DNA from: Kandleria vitulina DSM 20405
GTDB lineage: Bacteria > Bacillota_I > Bacilli_A > Erysipelotrichales > Coprobacillaceae
Length of the DNA: 64,000 nt
Reading direction: 5' to 3'
NCBI RefSeq assembly: GCF_000702065.1
Contig: NZ_JNKN01000004.1
Coordinates: 43,964-107,963, forward strand
Shown here: positions 35,101 through 42,824 of the stretch, piece after piece
How the letters are laid out: each line of letters starts with the position of its first letter
How positions within the stretch are numbered: position 1 is the first letter of the stretch
The notes under the pieces: generated by a model
Seen by the model: only the letters and a program-made list of their open reading frames with translations
The model's database searches: none
What the model was told of the DNA's origin: nothing
Program-made: the position numbers and the translations under genes

Positions 35101-35796
35101 TTATTTTCTTACATATCCACGTGATTCTTCTTCAAGACGTGTTCTTAAATTATCTAAAATTTCCCCATTATATGAGAAACACGCTGGGCCCTGTACTGGA
35201 GAATTAATACCTTTTAAACTTCTTAACTCCTGTGCTAAAGCAGACAGTGAAGTTGTTTTGCCTTTCCACTCGATATGACGATCATCAACAACCTCAGGTG
35301 TTATTGAAGGGTCATCGATATAGACAACCTTTTCTCCTGGTTTAATATTTACAAGACTAAATCTAAATGGAGCACGCTTTGATTCTTTTTTAGCTTCTTC
35401 TGCTTTTTCTTCATCTTGAATCTCAGTAGCTGTTGGATTTACCAAATGTAATCTATCCTCAGTACCACTTATTTCAGCTATAGCTTGTAAAATAAGATAT
35501 GCCTTCTCTTTTGTCATTTCGTAGAACTCTTTAGTACGTTTCTTACCATCGAAAGTTTCTATGGTTCTTAGATCAGGATCCAGAGTATCTATTAACATAT
35601 GAAGTTTTTTATCTGTTAATTTATGCGTAACTTCATATACGGCGTATGCTCTAAATGCATATGGAACAGAAGCTGAACGATTTAATTGTTTTAAACGCTG
35701 ATTAACATTCTTAGCGTATCCAATCTTCACATACTCAGGGAAAGATGGATTTGTAAGAATATAGATATAACCAACACTCTCTTCTTTATTTGTCAT
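35101..35796 (-). CDS. GIY-YIG nuclease with a C-terminal defence-associated domain
   Basis: 231 residues. The N-terminal GIY-YIG (T5orf172-like) domain has YIYILTNPSFPEYVKIGYAK with both signature tripeptides, the catalytic-Arg segment NQRLKQLN and a likely metal Glu in TKEFYEM. After an acidic linker (~125-140) a second domain reads FSLVNIKPGEKVVYIDDPSI, VVDDRHIEWKGKTTSLSALAQ and VQGPACFSYNGEIL, a layout I associate with the RAMA-like domain found with modification-dependent nucleases. It is the last gene of the operon, 21 bp after the 71-aa gene. Cleavage of phage or modified DNA is plausible; it could instead be regulatory. Confidence 0.75.
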   Translation of the reverse strand: MTNKEESVGYIYILTNPSFPEYVKIGYAKNVNQRLKQLNRSASVPYAFRAYAVYEVTHKLTDKKLHMLIDTLDPDLRTIETFDGKKRTKEFYEMTKEKAYLILQAIAEISGTEDRLHLVNPTATEIQDEEKAEEAKKESKRAPFRFSLVNIKPGEKVVYIDDPSITPEVVDDRHIEWKGKTTSLSALAQELRSLKGINSPVQGPACFSYNGEILDNLRTRLEEESRGYVRK

Positions 35797-35817
35797 TAAT
35801 ATTCTCCAATACTCATA

Positions 35818-36033
35818 TTAATATACATCATTAACGTACATAACATTATCAGTCCAAAGCTCGCACTGACTGATTACAGTTTCTAAAGCATCCTTTGTTT
35901 CTTCAGGGGGATAGTCATATTTCTTTAGTAATCGTTTAATCATTCGTCGCATTTGAGCTCTAGCTGACTTTTTCTTTTGCCAATCTATAGTTTGATTCTT
36001 TCTTAATGTTTCCGTAAACTTTTGTTCATTCAT
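35818..36033 (-). CDS. 71-aa protein resembling the C-terminus of type I restriction HsdR
   Basis: A free-standing copy of the C-terminal helical segment (DUF3387 / EcoR124-type) of HsdR. The pattern TIDWQKKKSARAQMRRMIKR, KYDYPPEETKDALETVISQ and CELWTDN is closely similar to that tail. In HsdR the segment contacts the methyltransferase core; no nuclease or helicase is encoded here. It has its own ATG (36033) one base after the brxL stop and lies in a tight operon, so it seems to be a real gene, not a random remnant. No HsdM or HsdS is in the window. Function as an adaptor is inference. Confidence 0.7.
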   Translation of the reverse strand: MNEQKFTETLRKNQTIDWQKKKSARAQMRRMIKRLLKKYDYPPEETKDALETVISQCELWTDNVMYVNDVY

Positions 36034-36034
36034 A

Positions 36035-38077
36035 TTAAATATTCATAGCAATTTTTGCAGCATCAATTGGTGAAGAATAGAACATAGGCTGTACTGATTT
36101 ACGAATATTCTCAGGTATATTTTTCATATCAATTACAGCTGATCTAGGAAGCAATAGTTTCGTAGCGCCAGCATTAGCACATGTTCTAAAGATTTCCTCG
36201 AGATCCTTCAATTCATCAAGTGTACCCGATAATTTAATATCTCCGACAATCACAAGAGATTCAGTTACAGATATTCTTATTGCTGCAGAGCACAATCCTA
36301 CAAATTCAGCTACTGACACCTGTGAACTTAACCCTTTATTTTGTAAATCAGCATAATATAAAAGATAATCTTTATTACTATATGATTCCCAATCAGCAAC
36401 TTTTTTAGAATTATTCTGGAAGTACATCCATGCTGATTCAATAGATTCTCGAACAGCTTTAGTTGTAACACCTTGTTTTTCAAATCTACCACTACCACGT
36501 ATAGCTTTGTTTTCTAATCTATATACACACATTTCACCCGATGATTGACTTCTTCCCATTGTAAACACATGACCAAATGGAAGTGTTGCATTAGTTATTA
36601 GATCACCAGATTTTTGCTCTGGAACTGAAACAACATATTCTTTATGTTCATCATCATAATAACCTAAGTTAACATCAGCAAATTCATTTCCAGCAATTAG
36701 CTTAAGCTGTTCTTTTACTCGTCTTCTTCCTTCAATTGCATAATCAAGAAGAATCTTTGTTTCTTCTTTGTTAATAATCCCATTAGGGAACAACACTTTA
36801 CATAATCCTGAAAATGTTTTTCTAACCGCATCTTCATCACGTTTATTGAAGTCTCTGTTTAGATGATAATAATTATCTAGTAATGCAGTAAAATCTTGTT
36901 TTCGCATTTCTTTACAGAACTCTGATAAGCAGTCAGTTATTAAGCCATAATGCTTTGTGATAATATCCGATCGCATTTTTGGTACTTCCCATCCAGGCAA
37001 GTAATAATGCATACGGTCAAAGAATGCTGTATCCTTATTGAACTCTGGAGGAAATGGTTCAAATAAATTACTTCTTTTAAGTAAATTCGAAACAGAATCA
37101 TTAATATTTCCTACGTATACCATAGAAGCATCTGCATTTATCTCCTCTTTCCCACGCGCGAATGATCCTGAAGCCATGTAATCTTTTAAAATCTGAATTG
37201 CATTCTTATCCTTAAAATGCATACCTGCAACTTCATCAAAAGCAACAGTATCCCAATGTCCAACTAATCCAACTCTATGATTTGACAAGTTATAAAACAG
37301 GTTAGCCGTTGTAGTTTGACCACCGGACATAAGGATTGAGTATGGTGAAATTTCTTTGTAAACATGCGATTTGCCTGTCCCTCTAGGTCCTAATTCACAG
37401 AAATTATAATTACGTTCAACAAGTGGAACTAACCTTTCTATGAAATGAAACTTTTGTTTATTATCTAACTGATCAGGTTCATATCCTGACGATCTAAGAA
37501 TTAGATCCATCCATTCTTGATAGTTAAAATATTTTCGTTTTGAAATTAAATCATCTAAATTTAACGATGGCATCTGTATTGGTTTTACACCTACAAGTTT
37601 AAACGGAGATTCACGCCTCTTTCGTTTACCTTCAAAATCTTCACCTTGTGGTACATATGCAATTTTTGCCATACACCACATACCACCAGTCAGAATTTTT
37701 GAATACTGTGTTACATAATCTGATGATAACTCTAAAGGAGAAAATTCTAAATTAGAGAATCTTGAATAGTATTTATCCACTGTTTCATCTAACCATCCAG
37801 TTAATTTGTCAATAACAGTATATTGTCCTCTTTCCCTAATTCTAGATTTAATTTTTTCTGATTCATCAGGTCTAACATAATTCTCAGTAAGAATTGTCTT
37901 AATCTTTTCAATTCCTGCTGCAATAACATCTTCATCATCTGATGAACAATACATTCCTAATAAATATTCAAGTACAAATGTAGGTACATTAGCACCTCTT
38001 TTAAGAAGACTCGTAAGATCCTTTCTTACAACTCTTCCTGGAAAATTTTGTATTAACGCTCTATCTAAATTATCCAT
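36035..38077 (-). CDS. BrxL-type AAA+/Lon-like protein
   Basis: 680 residues, the usual length of BREX BrxL. The N-terminal helical domain (~1-190) ends in MPSLNLDDLISKRKYF. The AAA+ core has Walker A ELGPRGTGKSH near residue 234, Walker B-like TVAFDEVAGM near 275, VYVGNIND near 325 and an arginine-rich DRMHYYLPGWEVP segment. The C-terminal Lon-like domain has VSVAEFVGLCSA and GDIKLSGTL. In an ungapped comparison the Lon Ser is kept but the catalytic Lys position is Glu, so peptidase activity is doubtful. BrxL is a DNA-binding oligomer in BREX, but other BREX genes are absent here. Second gene of the island operon, 12 bp after the membrane protein. Confidence 0.88.
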   Translation of the reverse strand: MDNLDRALIQNFPGRVVRKDLTSLLKRGANVPTFVLEYLLGMYCSSDDEDVIAAGIEKIKTILTENYVRPDESEKIKSRIRERGQYTVIDKLTGWLDETVDKYYSRFSNLEFSPLELSSDYVTQYSKILTGGMWCMAKIAYVPQGEDFEGKRKRRESPFKLVGVKPIQMPSLNLDDLISKRKYFNYQEWMDLILRSSGYEPDQLDNKQKFHFIERLVPLVERNYNFCELGPRGTGKSHVYKEISPYSILMSGGQTTTANLFYNLSNHRVGLVGHWDTVAFDEVAGMHFKDKNAIQILKDYMASGSFARGKEEINADASMVYVGNINDSVSNLLKRSNLFEPFPPEFNKDTAFFDRMHYYLPGWEVPKMRSDIITKHYGLITDCLSEFCKEMRKQDFTALLDNYYHLNRDFNKRDEDAVRKTFSGLCKVLFPNGIINKEETKILLDYAIEGRRRVKEQLKLIAGNEFADVNLGYYDDEHKEYVVSVPEQKSGDLITNATLPFGHVFTMGRSQSSGEMCVYRLENKAIRGSGRFEKQGVTTKAVRESIESAWMYFQNNSKKVADWESYSNKDYLLYYADLQNKGLSSQVSVAEFVGLCSAAIRISVTESLVIVGDIKLSGTLDELKDLEEIFRTCANAGATKLLLPRSAVIDMKNIPENIRKSVQPMFYSSPIDAAKIAMNI

Positions 38078-38089
38078 TATTATCTCCTG

Positions 38090-41000
38090 TTAAAAATCAA
38101 AATCTGATGTAAATACAATATCGATTTTACACTTCTTTTCTTGTAGCACTTTACCATTATTCTTGTTTATAAGAACAATCTTGTAATCTTTTGTTTTATC
38201 GAATGTTGTCCCTGCTTTAAGTGTAAGTGTTACTTTACGATTAGCATCATTTGTATTAATTTCTTTGGTATCACTCATTGTAGAACCAAACTCATCTTTG
38301 ATTGCTATTGTATAAATACAGTCATCTAAACTTGTATCAGTAATTGAATAATTAATCGTAAAGATACTATTAGTAATGAGTTTATGATCTTCTTCAATTT
38401 CTACTTTCTTCTTGTCATGATTATCATTCAACACTTCTGAAGTATTACTCATATCTTCTTTTTCTATGATTTTTGTCTGACGCATTGCTAAGATAGCCTG
38501 TATTTCTTCATCAGATAATGGGCCAAGTCCATTATCTTTAAATATGTTATCTGACTTATTTGTTTTTTCTGCATATAACTCTCTTAAACGCTGTATCTCT
38601 TTATTGATAGAATCCAAATAGAACTGAGAATCATTATATCCATGTAAAGCACTAAAGAGATCCTGTACTTTTAAGTAATCCTGAACAGTCCTTGATTTCT
38701 TATACATGTCTCTTGCTGTCTGATATTTCTTTTCTTTTCTATCTTTTATTGCATTCATAGAATCAATATGTTTTTTACATTGATTCATATACTTATAAGC
38801 ATCTTTATATCCATCTAATTCTTTAAATGCGTAATATAATTTGTCATATATTTCTAATGTATTTGCATTAGTGTACTGATTAACGAGATATTCATATAAA
38901 CCTATACGTTTATCATTGTTGTCTCTTAATACATTAATTTTCTTTCGAAGATCATTTACATTTGTATAAGATGATATTGACTCACAAACTATTAACGCTT
39001 CTTCAAACTTATGGGCATTAGCCAAATCAACTGCATGATTATATTCTTTAGAAATCATGCTCTTCTTCTTTTGTTCGTGAGCTACTATATATTGATATAT
39101 GTCTTTATAACCACTTAATTCTTTAAGTAACAACAGATTATCATCCAGTTCCTTGATTGATACTGAATCTTCATAACGTTTTAACGCAACCTCATAAAGC
39201 TCCTTAAGATCATGTACACCTACAAGATTATATTTACGAAGCTTATTATTAACAGCTTTCTTGATATTCTCTTGATGTGCTTTTACCGACGCATAACCTT
39301 CAGCATTTAAAAATTCATCATATGCTAAGTTTAACGTATATAGAGTATTTCTTAATTCATGTTTTAAAGCGGATTCATAATAACTTTTACTTTGGTCAGC
39401 ATTACTAAGCCCTTTTGAAGAATCTTTAATATGAAAATTATACTTAGTATCCTCTTTTTCAGAATCATATATTGACCATTTTCCATCAGTGCATGAATTT
39501 GCAACATCTAAATAGTCAGTCTGATGATTAAAGAAATCATTATAAATTTTTTCAGGATCTCCATCAATTGAACTTGTAAGTTCCATTGCAGTTTTATGTT
39601 TTTTAGTTCTCAAATACTTATATACTTCATTATTACAAATATTTGCGTTTTTCTGTGTATCTAAATCCGAATTTTCATATGCGTCAACGTTATCGTACAA
39701 TTCCAATAATTCTTTATGGTTTTCATAAAACAAAAGAAAGGAATCATAATATTCTTTGATATGATCATAATATTTCATCTCTTCTCTATAATGATATATT
39801 GCTTTGATTATTTGATTATCCCCCACAAAACCATCATAGAAATCAACTTTCGGCTCAATTGAATACTCTAACTGAGATTCACTCAAGTTTGCTTTGAATT
39901 CTTCAGCCTCATTCATGATTGTGTGCGATACATTACCACGAATACAAAATCTTTTCGCTAATGTATTTTCATCATATCGAGATAAAAGATCATCTACACT
40001 TTCTACACCTTCATTACTCATCTCTTCAAACAATTTACTTGAAACACTCTTTAACTGTTCTAATGAAGTATCTTCTAAGATTTCGTCAATCTTATTGTCT
40101 TTGATAAATTGATATTCATAATCAAGGTCATCTTTTGCATTTTCCTTTGCAGTTGCAAGATATTTCTGTAGATCCTCTTTATCATATGTAAGAATATCAA
40201 AATATGACTCTCTGTCTCTCCTAACCACTTCTTTAACAGCTGGTTCTTTAGCTTTTATTTGACTTTTTTCTTTATCAGCTTCAAAGTTAAATGGCGAATT
40301 CTTTATATACCAATACTCACCAGTAATATTAGTTGCTAATTTTAAGTATTCATCAAGATGATCTTTAAAATCCAGATATATCTCCTGCATATTATTATTT
40401 GGATCATATGCGAGTATATGGGCATTTAACTTGAATTCCTCACTATGTAAATAATCAGTCACTTCGTCATTTACCTGTATAACGCGTTTTTTATCTTCGT
40501 CATTCAGTAAACTGAACTTCACGTCATCTTCATAGAATTCAACTTCGTTAATATGTTCCTTATAGTAATCAGAAAATACCTTATAGAAATCATTTAATGC
40601 ATTTCCTTTTTCAATAAATTCCCTATATCCATAAATAGCTTCAATCATCCCATTATCATCAAAGAATCCATTTTCATAATCAACATTATAATCCATGAAA
40701 TATTTCATGTTTGCATTCTTTAATTGATGAATTATAGAATTGTAAAATTCGAATAATTTCTTTGCATCTGAAAAACTAATATTACAAGAACGAGCCAAGT
40801 CATTCTCATTTTCATATTTCTTTAAATCATATAATGTGTAAACATTATTTTTAGAAAGTCTTGAAGTCACCTTAGCATCAGGAATAAATGGCTTAAGATC
40901 CATTCCCTTTAATGCTATACTAATCTTATCATCTTTAATGATATTAAAGATATCTAATACTGAATCTTCGCCTTGTAATTCTAAATCAGTTAACTGATTA

Positions 41001-41797
41001 GCCATGTCTGTTTTAGCATTTCTAAACTCTTGACAGATAGACGGTTTGACTCTTTCAAATTCATCTTCAAATATTGTATCTTTCCTTTCTAAGATTTTAT
41101 GTAATGTTTCGATACCATCATTTAAAGGTACAAATAAAAGTATAAATAATATTAAGGGTGCAAAACTAACTTTGCTATAGGTAGTTAAAAAGATGTACGT
41201 AATGATGTACGTAATAAAGAAAATAAATATTAAATCTAGTAGCAACATAAACCATTTAAAACTACGGTCTTCTTTATTTGCATGAATATCATTTCTTATT
41301 TTTTTTCTATTCTCACCAAATATCATTCTCTTAATAAAAAAGAAATCTACTATACCAAACACAATATGCCATCCCATCGTCAACCCTAAAAAAGAAGATA
41401 ATCCATTTTTGCTTTGAATGTTTGAAATATGTATTGAGTTATCATTACATATAGTAATCACCTTAGCAATCCATGCTTCCGTAATAAAAGATATTACCAT
41501 AAAATATGACATCTTATTCAATGTTGATATACAAATTTTTTCTCGCTTTTCTTTATCTATAGAAAATAATTTAGAGAATTGGTCAACTGCAACACAAACA
41601 GGTAAATAACTTACAATTACAGTTACCATAAGTTCACTAGAAACATGTAAATTTCGATAGGCATTACCATAATCTAATAAAACTGGATTGATTCGATGAT
41701 AGCATCCATCGAAAATTGCATACAAAATATAGACATCAATAGTCAAAATAATTAAATTTGCAAACTTACTTTTCATATACTTTCCCATATCTTCCAT
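38090..41797 (-). CDS. Large six-helix membrane protein with duplicated cytoplasmic module, defence-operon first gene
   Basis: About 1235 residues; not recognised. Six hydrophobic helices lie in the first ~230 residues. Then come two copies of a ~210-residue module (about 290-500 and 575-785 in this numbering). Each has a helix-hairpin-helix-like start (TLYDLKKYENENDLARSCNI; SVDDLLSRYDENTLAKRFCI), then VDYENGFFDDNGMIEAIYGY versus VDFYDGFVGDNQIIKAIYHY, and a Trp-containing end. A third partial helical unit and TPR-like repeats with LSGYKD, LDGYKD and LHGYND follow. The last ~100 residues are beta-rich and end in SDFDF. I chose ATG 41797; ATG 41776 is an alternative, and the GTG at 41839 lies upstream of the likely -10. 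Confidence 0.7.
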   Translation of the reverse strand: MEDMGKYMKSKFANLIILTIDVYILYAIFDGCYHRINPVLLDYGNAYRNLHVSSELMVTVIVSYLPVCVAVDQFSKLFSIDKEKREKICISTLNKMSYFMVISFITEAWIAKVITICNDNSIHISNIQSKNGLSSFLGLTMGWHIVFGIVDFFFIKRMIFGENRKKIRNDIHANKEDRSFKWFMLLLDLIFIFFITYIITYIFLTTYSKVSFAPLILFILLFVPLNDGIETLHKILERKDTIFEDEFERVKPSICQEFRNAKTDMANQLTDLELQGEDSVLDIFNIIKDDKISIALKGMDLKPFIPDAKVTSRLSKNNVYTLYDLKKYENENDLARSCNISFSDAKKLFEFYNSIIHQLKNANMKYFMDYNVDYENGFFDDNGMIEAIYGYREFIEKGNALNDFYKVFSDYYKEHINEVEFYEDDVKFSLLNDEDKKRVIQVNDEVTDYLHSEEFKLNAHILAYDPNNNMQEIYLDFKDHLDEYLKLATNITGEYWYIKNSPFNFEADKEKSQIKAKEPAVKEVVRRDRESYFDILTYDKEDLQKYLATAKENAKDDLDYEYQFIKDNKIDEILEDTSLEQLKSVSSKLFEEMSNEGVESVDDLLSRYDENTLAKRFCIRGNVSHTIMNEAEEFKANLSESQLEYSIEPKVDFYDGFVGDNQIIKAIYHYREEMKYYDHIKEYYDSFLLFYENHKELLELYDNVDAYENSDLDTQKNANICNNEVYKYLRTKKHKTAMELTSSIDGDPEKIYNDFFNHQTDYLDVANSCTDGKWSIYDSEKEDTKYNFHIKDSSKGLSNADQSKSYYESALKHELRNTLYTLNLAYDEFLNAEGYASVKAHQENIKKAVNNKLRKYNLVGVHDLKELYEVALKRYEDSVSIKELDDNLLLLKELSGYKDIYQYIVAHEQKKKSMISKEYNHAVDLANAHKFEEALIVCESISSYTNVNDLRKKINVLRDNNDKRIGLYEYLVNQYTNANTLEIYDKLYYAFKELDGYKDAYKYMNQCKKHIDSMNAIKDRKEKKYQTARDMYKKSRTVQDYLKVQDLFSALHGYNDSQFYLDSINKEIQRLRELYAEKTNKSDNIFKDNGLGPLSDEEIQAILAMRQTKIIEKEDMSNTSEVLNDNHDKKKVEIEEDHKLITNSIFTINYSITDTSLDDCIYTIAIKDEFGSTMSDTKEINTNDANRKVTLTLKAGTTFDKTKDYKIVLINKNNGKVLQEKKCKIDIVFTSDFDF

Positions 41798-41812
41798 AAA
41801 AATTCTTGTATT

Positions 41813-41820
41813 ATTATACA
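41813..41820 (-). promoter_or_regulatory. Extended -10 promoter of the BrxL operon
   Basis: TGTATAAT on the - strand (TATAAT is rc of 41813-41818). No clear -35. Transcription from it would begin near 41806, leaving a very short leader before ATG 41797 or ~30 nt before ATG 41776. Confidence 0.5.
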
Positions 41821-41882
41821 ATATTTGGTACCGAAACACTATGCATATCTATTTCAAGATACAAAAAAAGAACAGATATCAG

Positions 41883-41929
41883 GGAACCAACCATCATCTC
41901 ATTGCACAAAGGAACCAACAAAGTGCAAT
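41883..41929. repeat. Paired GGAACCAAC motifs and ATTGCAC inverted repeat upstream of the BrxL operon
   Basis: GGAACCAAC occurs at 41883-41891 and 41911-41919, 28 bp apart. ATTGCAC (41901-41907) and GTGCAAT (41923-41929) form a 7-bp inverted repeat enclosing the second copy. The position about 65-115 bp upstream of the promoter suits an operator, but no regulator gene is next to it. Confidence 0.35.
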
Positions 41930-42060
41930 ATAAGAGCGTCGCTGAGTCGGATAATCACTCAACAATCTTTATTATAAATATAAATTTAGTAAATATCTAT
42001 TTTATGGATTATATAACAATAAATAAATTTCTTTAGGTTCATTTAAGTTTAAAAATAAAA

Positions 42061-42138
42061 ACACAGCATATGGGAGTTTGCTGCGTTAAATAATGAGACT
42101 TATCTATGTTAATTGGGATATGGGAGTTGATAAGTCTC
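42061..42138. ncRNA. Noncoding stretch with two hairpins sharing a loop sequence
   Basis: Hairpin A: ACACAGCA (42061-42068) / TGCTGCGT (42079-42086), one mismatch, loop TATGGGAGTT. Hairpin B: a perfect 10-bp stem GAGACTTATC (42095-42104) / GATAAGTCTC (42129-42138) with a 24-nt loop. The 11-mer ATATGGGAGTT occurs in both loops, exactly 50 bp apart. AATTGGGA also recurs at 42111 and 42159. The surrounding 41840-42215 region has no supported coding sequence. An RNA role or a regulatory/recombination site are both possible; transcription is not shown. Confidence 0.35.
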
Positions 42139-42215
42139 TAGAATGGTGGATCCCTGGGAATTGGGAACGTTAAAATTATAACTCTTTTTAATCTGCAAAT
42201 GTAAGTATAAAGCTT

Positions 42216-42398
42216 TTATTTTGTATATACCTTATATGACACTGGTACTACTCTAAACTCATCATCTGTTAACGGTGTTTTGTAAATCTTCAATTTTGCT
42301 GTCTTCTTTTCTTTATTAAGATCGTACACACGATAAATATAATATTCTGAATCTGTTCTCTTTGAAGTTTCTAATTCATTAGATGATAAGTAAAAACC
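42216..42398 (-). pseudogene. C-terminal remnant of a DUF3883-domain protein
   Basis: The - strand reads RIDGFYLSSNELETSK, YYIYRVYDLNKEK and a tail ending VPVSYKVYTK at a stop (42216-42218). This matches the end of DUF3883 domains (FYLSxNE, YYIYRVY), which are common in restriction and defence helicases. There is no start, and the upstream part is replaced by IS256-like sequence at about 42390-42425. It is a fragment of a lost defence gene. Confidence 0.55.
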
Positions 42399-42779
42399 AT
42401 CGATACGAAGTATGGTCCAATCACAATCAAGATGCCAAGAGACAGACTTGGACTTTTTGCGTCATCGCTGATTCCTGCATATGTGAGACGTACAGAAGGT
42501 ACGGAAAGATCCGTCATCGACCTTTTTGACCTGGGACTCACAAACAGTGAGATCACTGAGGCAGTTGATAGAATGTTTGGCGCCAAGGTCTCAAAGGGTA
42601 CTGTCTCTAACATCACAAACAGAATCATATCCAACATCGATTCATTCAAGAATCGTACTATGGCAAGCGAATATGCCGTAATCTATATTGATGCGACTAT
42701 GATGCCTCTTAGACGTGATACGGTGCAGAAGGAAGCAGTGCATATCGCATTAGGAATTCGTACCGATGGAACCAAGGAA
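42390..42779 (+). pseudogene. IS256-family (mutator-type) transposase fragment
   Basis: About 130 codons of a ~390-residue transposase: KTIDTKYGPITIKMPRDR, LFDLGLTNSEITEAVDRMFG, VSKGTVSNITNRI, then VIYIDATMMPLRRD with one catalytic Asp and VHIALGIRTDGTKE. The N-terminal third and everything after GTKE, including the other acidic residues, are missing. Homology stops at 42778, one base before the right flanking repeat. An open frame from ATG 42432 runs on to 42839 but reads chromosomal sequence at its end. Inactive. Confidence 0.75.
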
Positions 42780-42803
42780 AATGTAATTCTCAAAATAAAA
42801 AGG
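42780..42803 (+). repeat. Right copy of the imperfect direct repeat flanking the island
   Basis: AATGTAATTCTC then AAAATAAAAAGG, matching 33331-33354. It begins where transposase homology ends and runs into the T-tract of the gloB-like terminator, so it is the point where chromosomal sequence resumes. Confidence 0.5.
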
Positions 42804-42824
42804 AATGCCATCAATAGCCATTCC
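42796..42824 (-). terminator. Terminator of the gloB-like gene
   Basis: On the - strand GGAATG pairs with CATTCC (about 42802-42824) around an 11-nt loop, followed by CTTTTTATTTT. The stem is short, so strength is uncertain. Confidence 0.5.

Noticed and set aside
41883-41929. CRISPR repeats
   Set aside because: Only two 9-bp copies 28 bp apart; no array, no spacers of constant size and no cas genes.
42061-42138. Retron ncRNA or type III toxin-antitoxin RNA
   Set aside because: Hairpins are present but no reverse transcriptase or ToxN-like gene lies nearby and there is no run of identical repeats.
33355-42779. Complete BREX system
   Set aside because: Only BrxL is recognisable; no PglX, PglZ, BrxA, BrxB, BrxC, BrxP or BrxHII-like frame occurs in the window.
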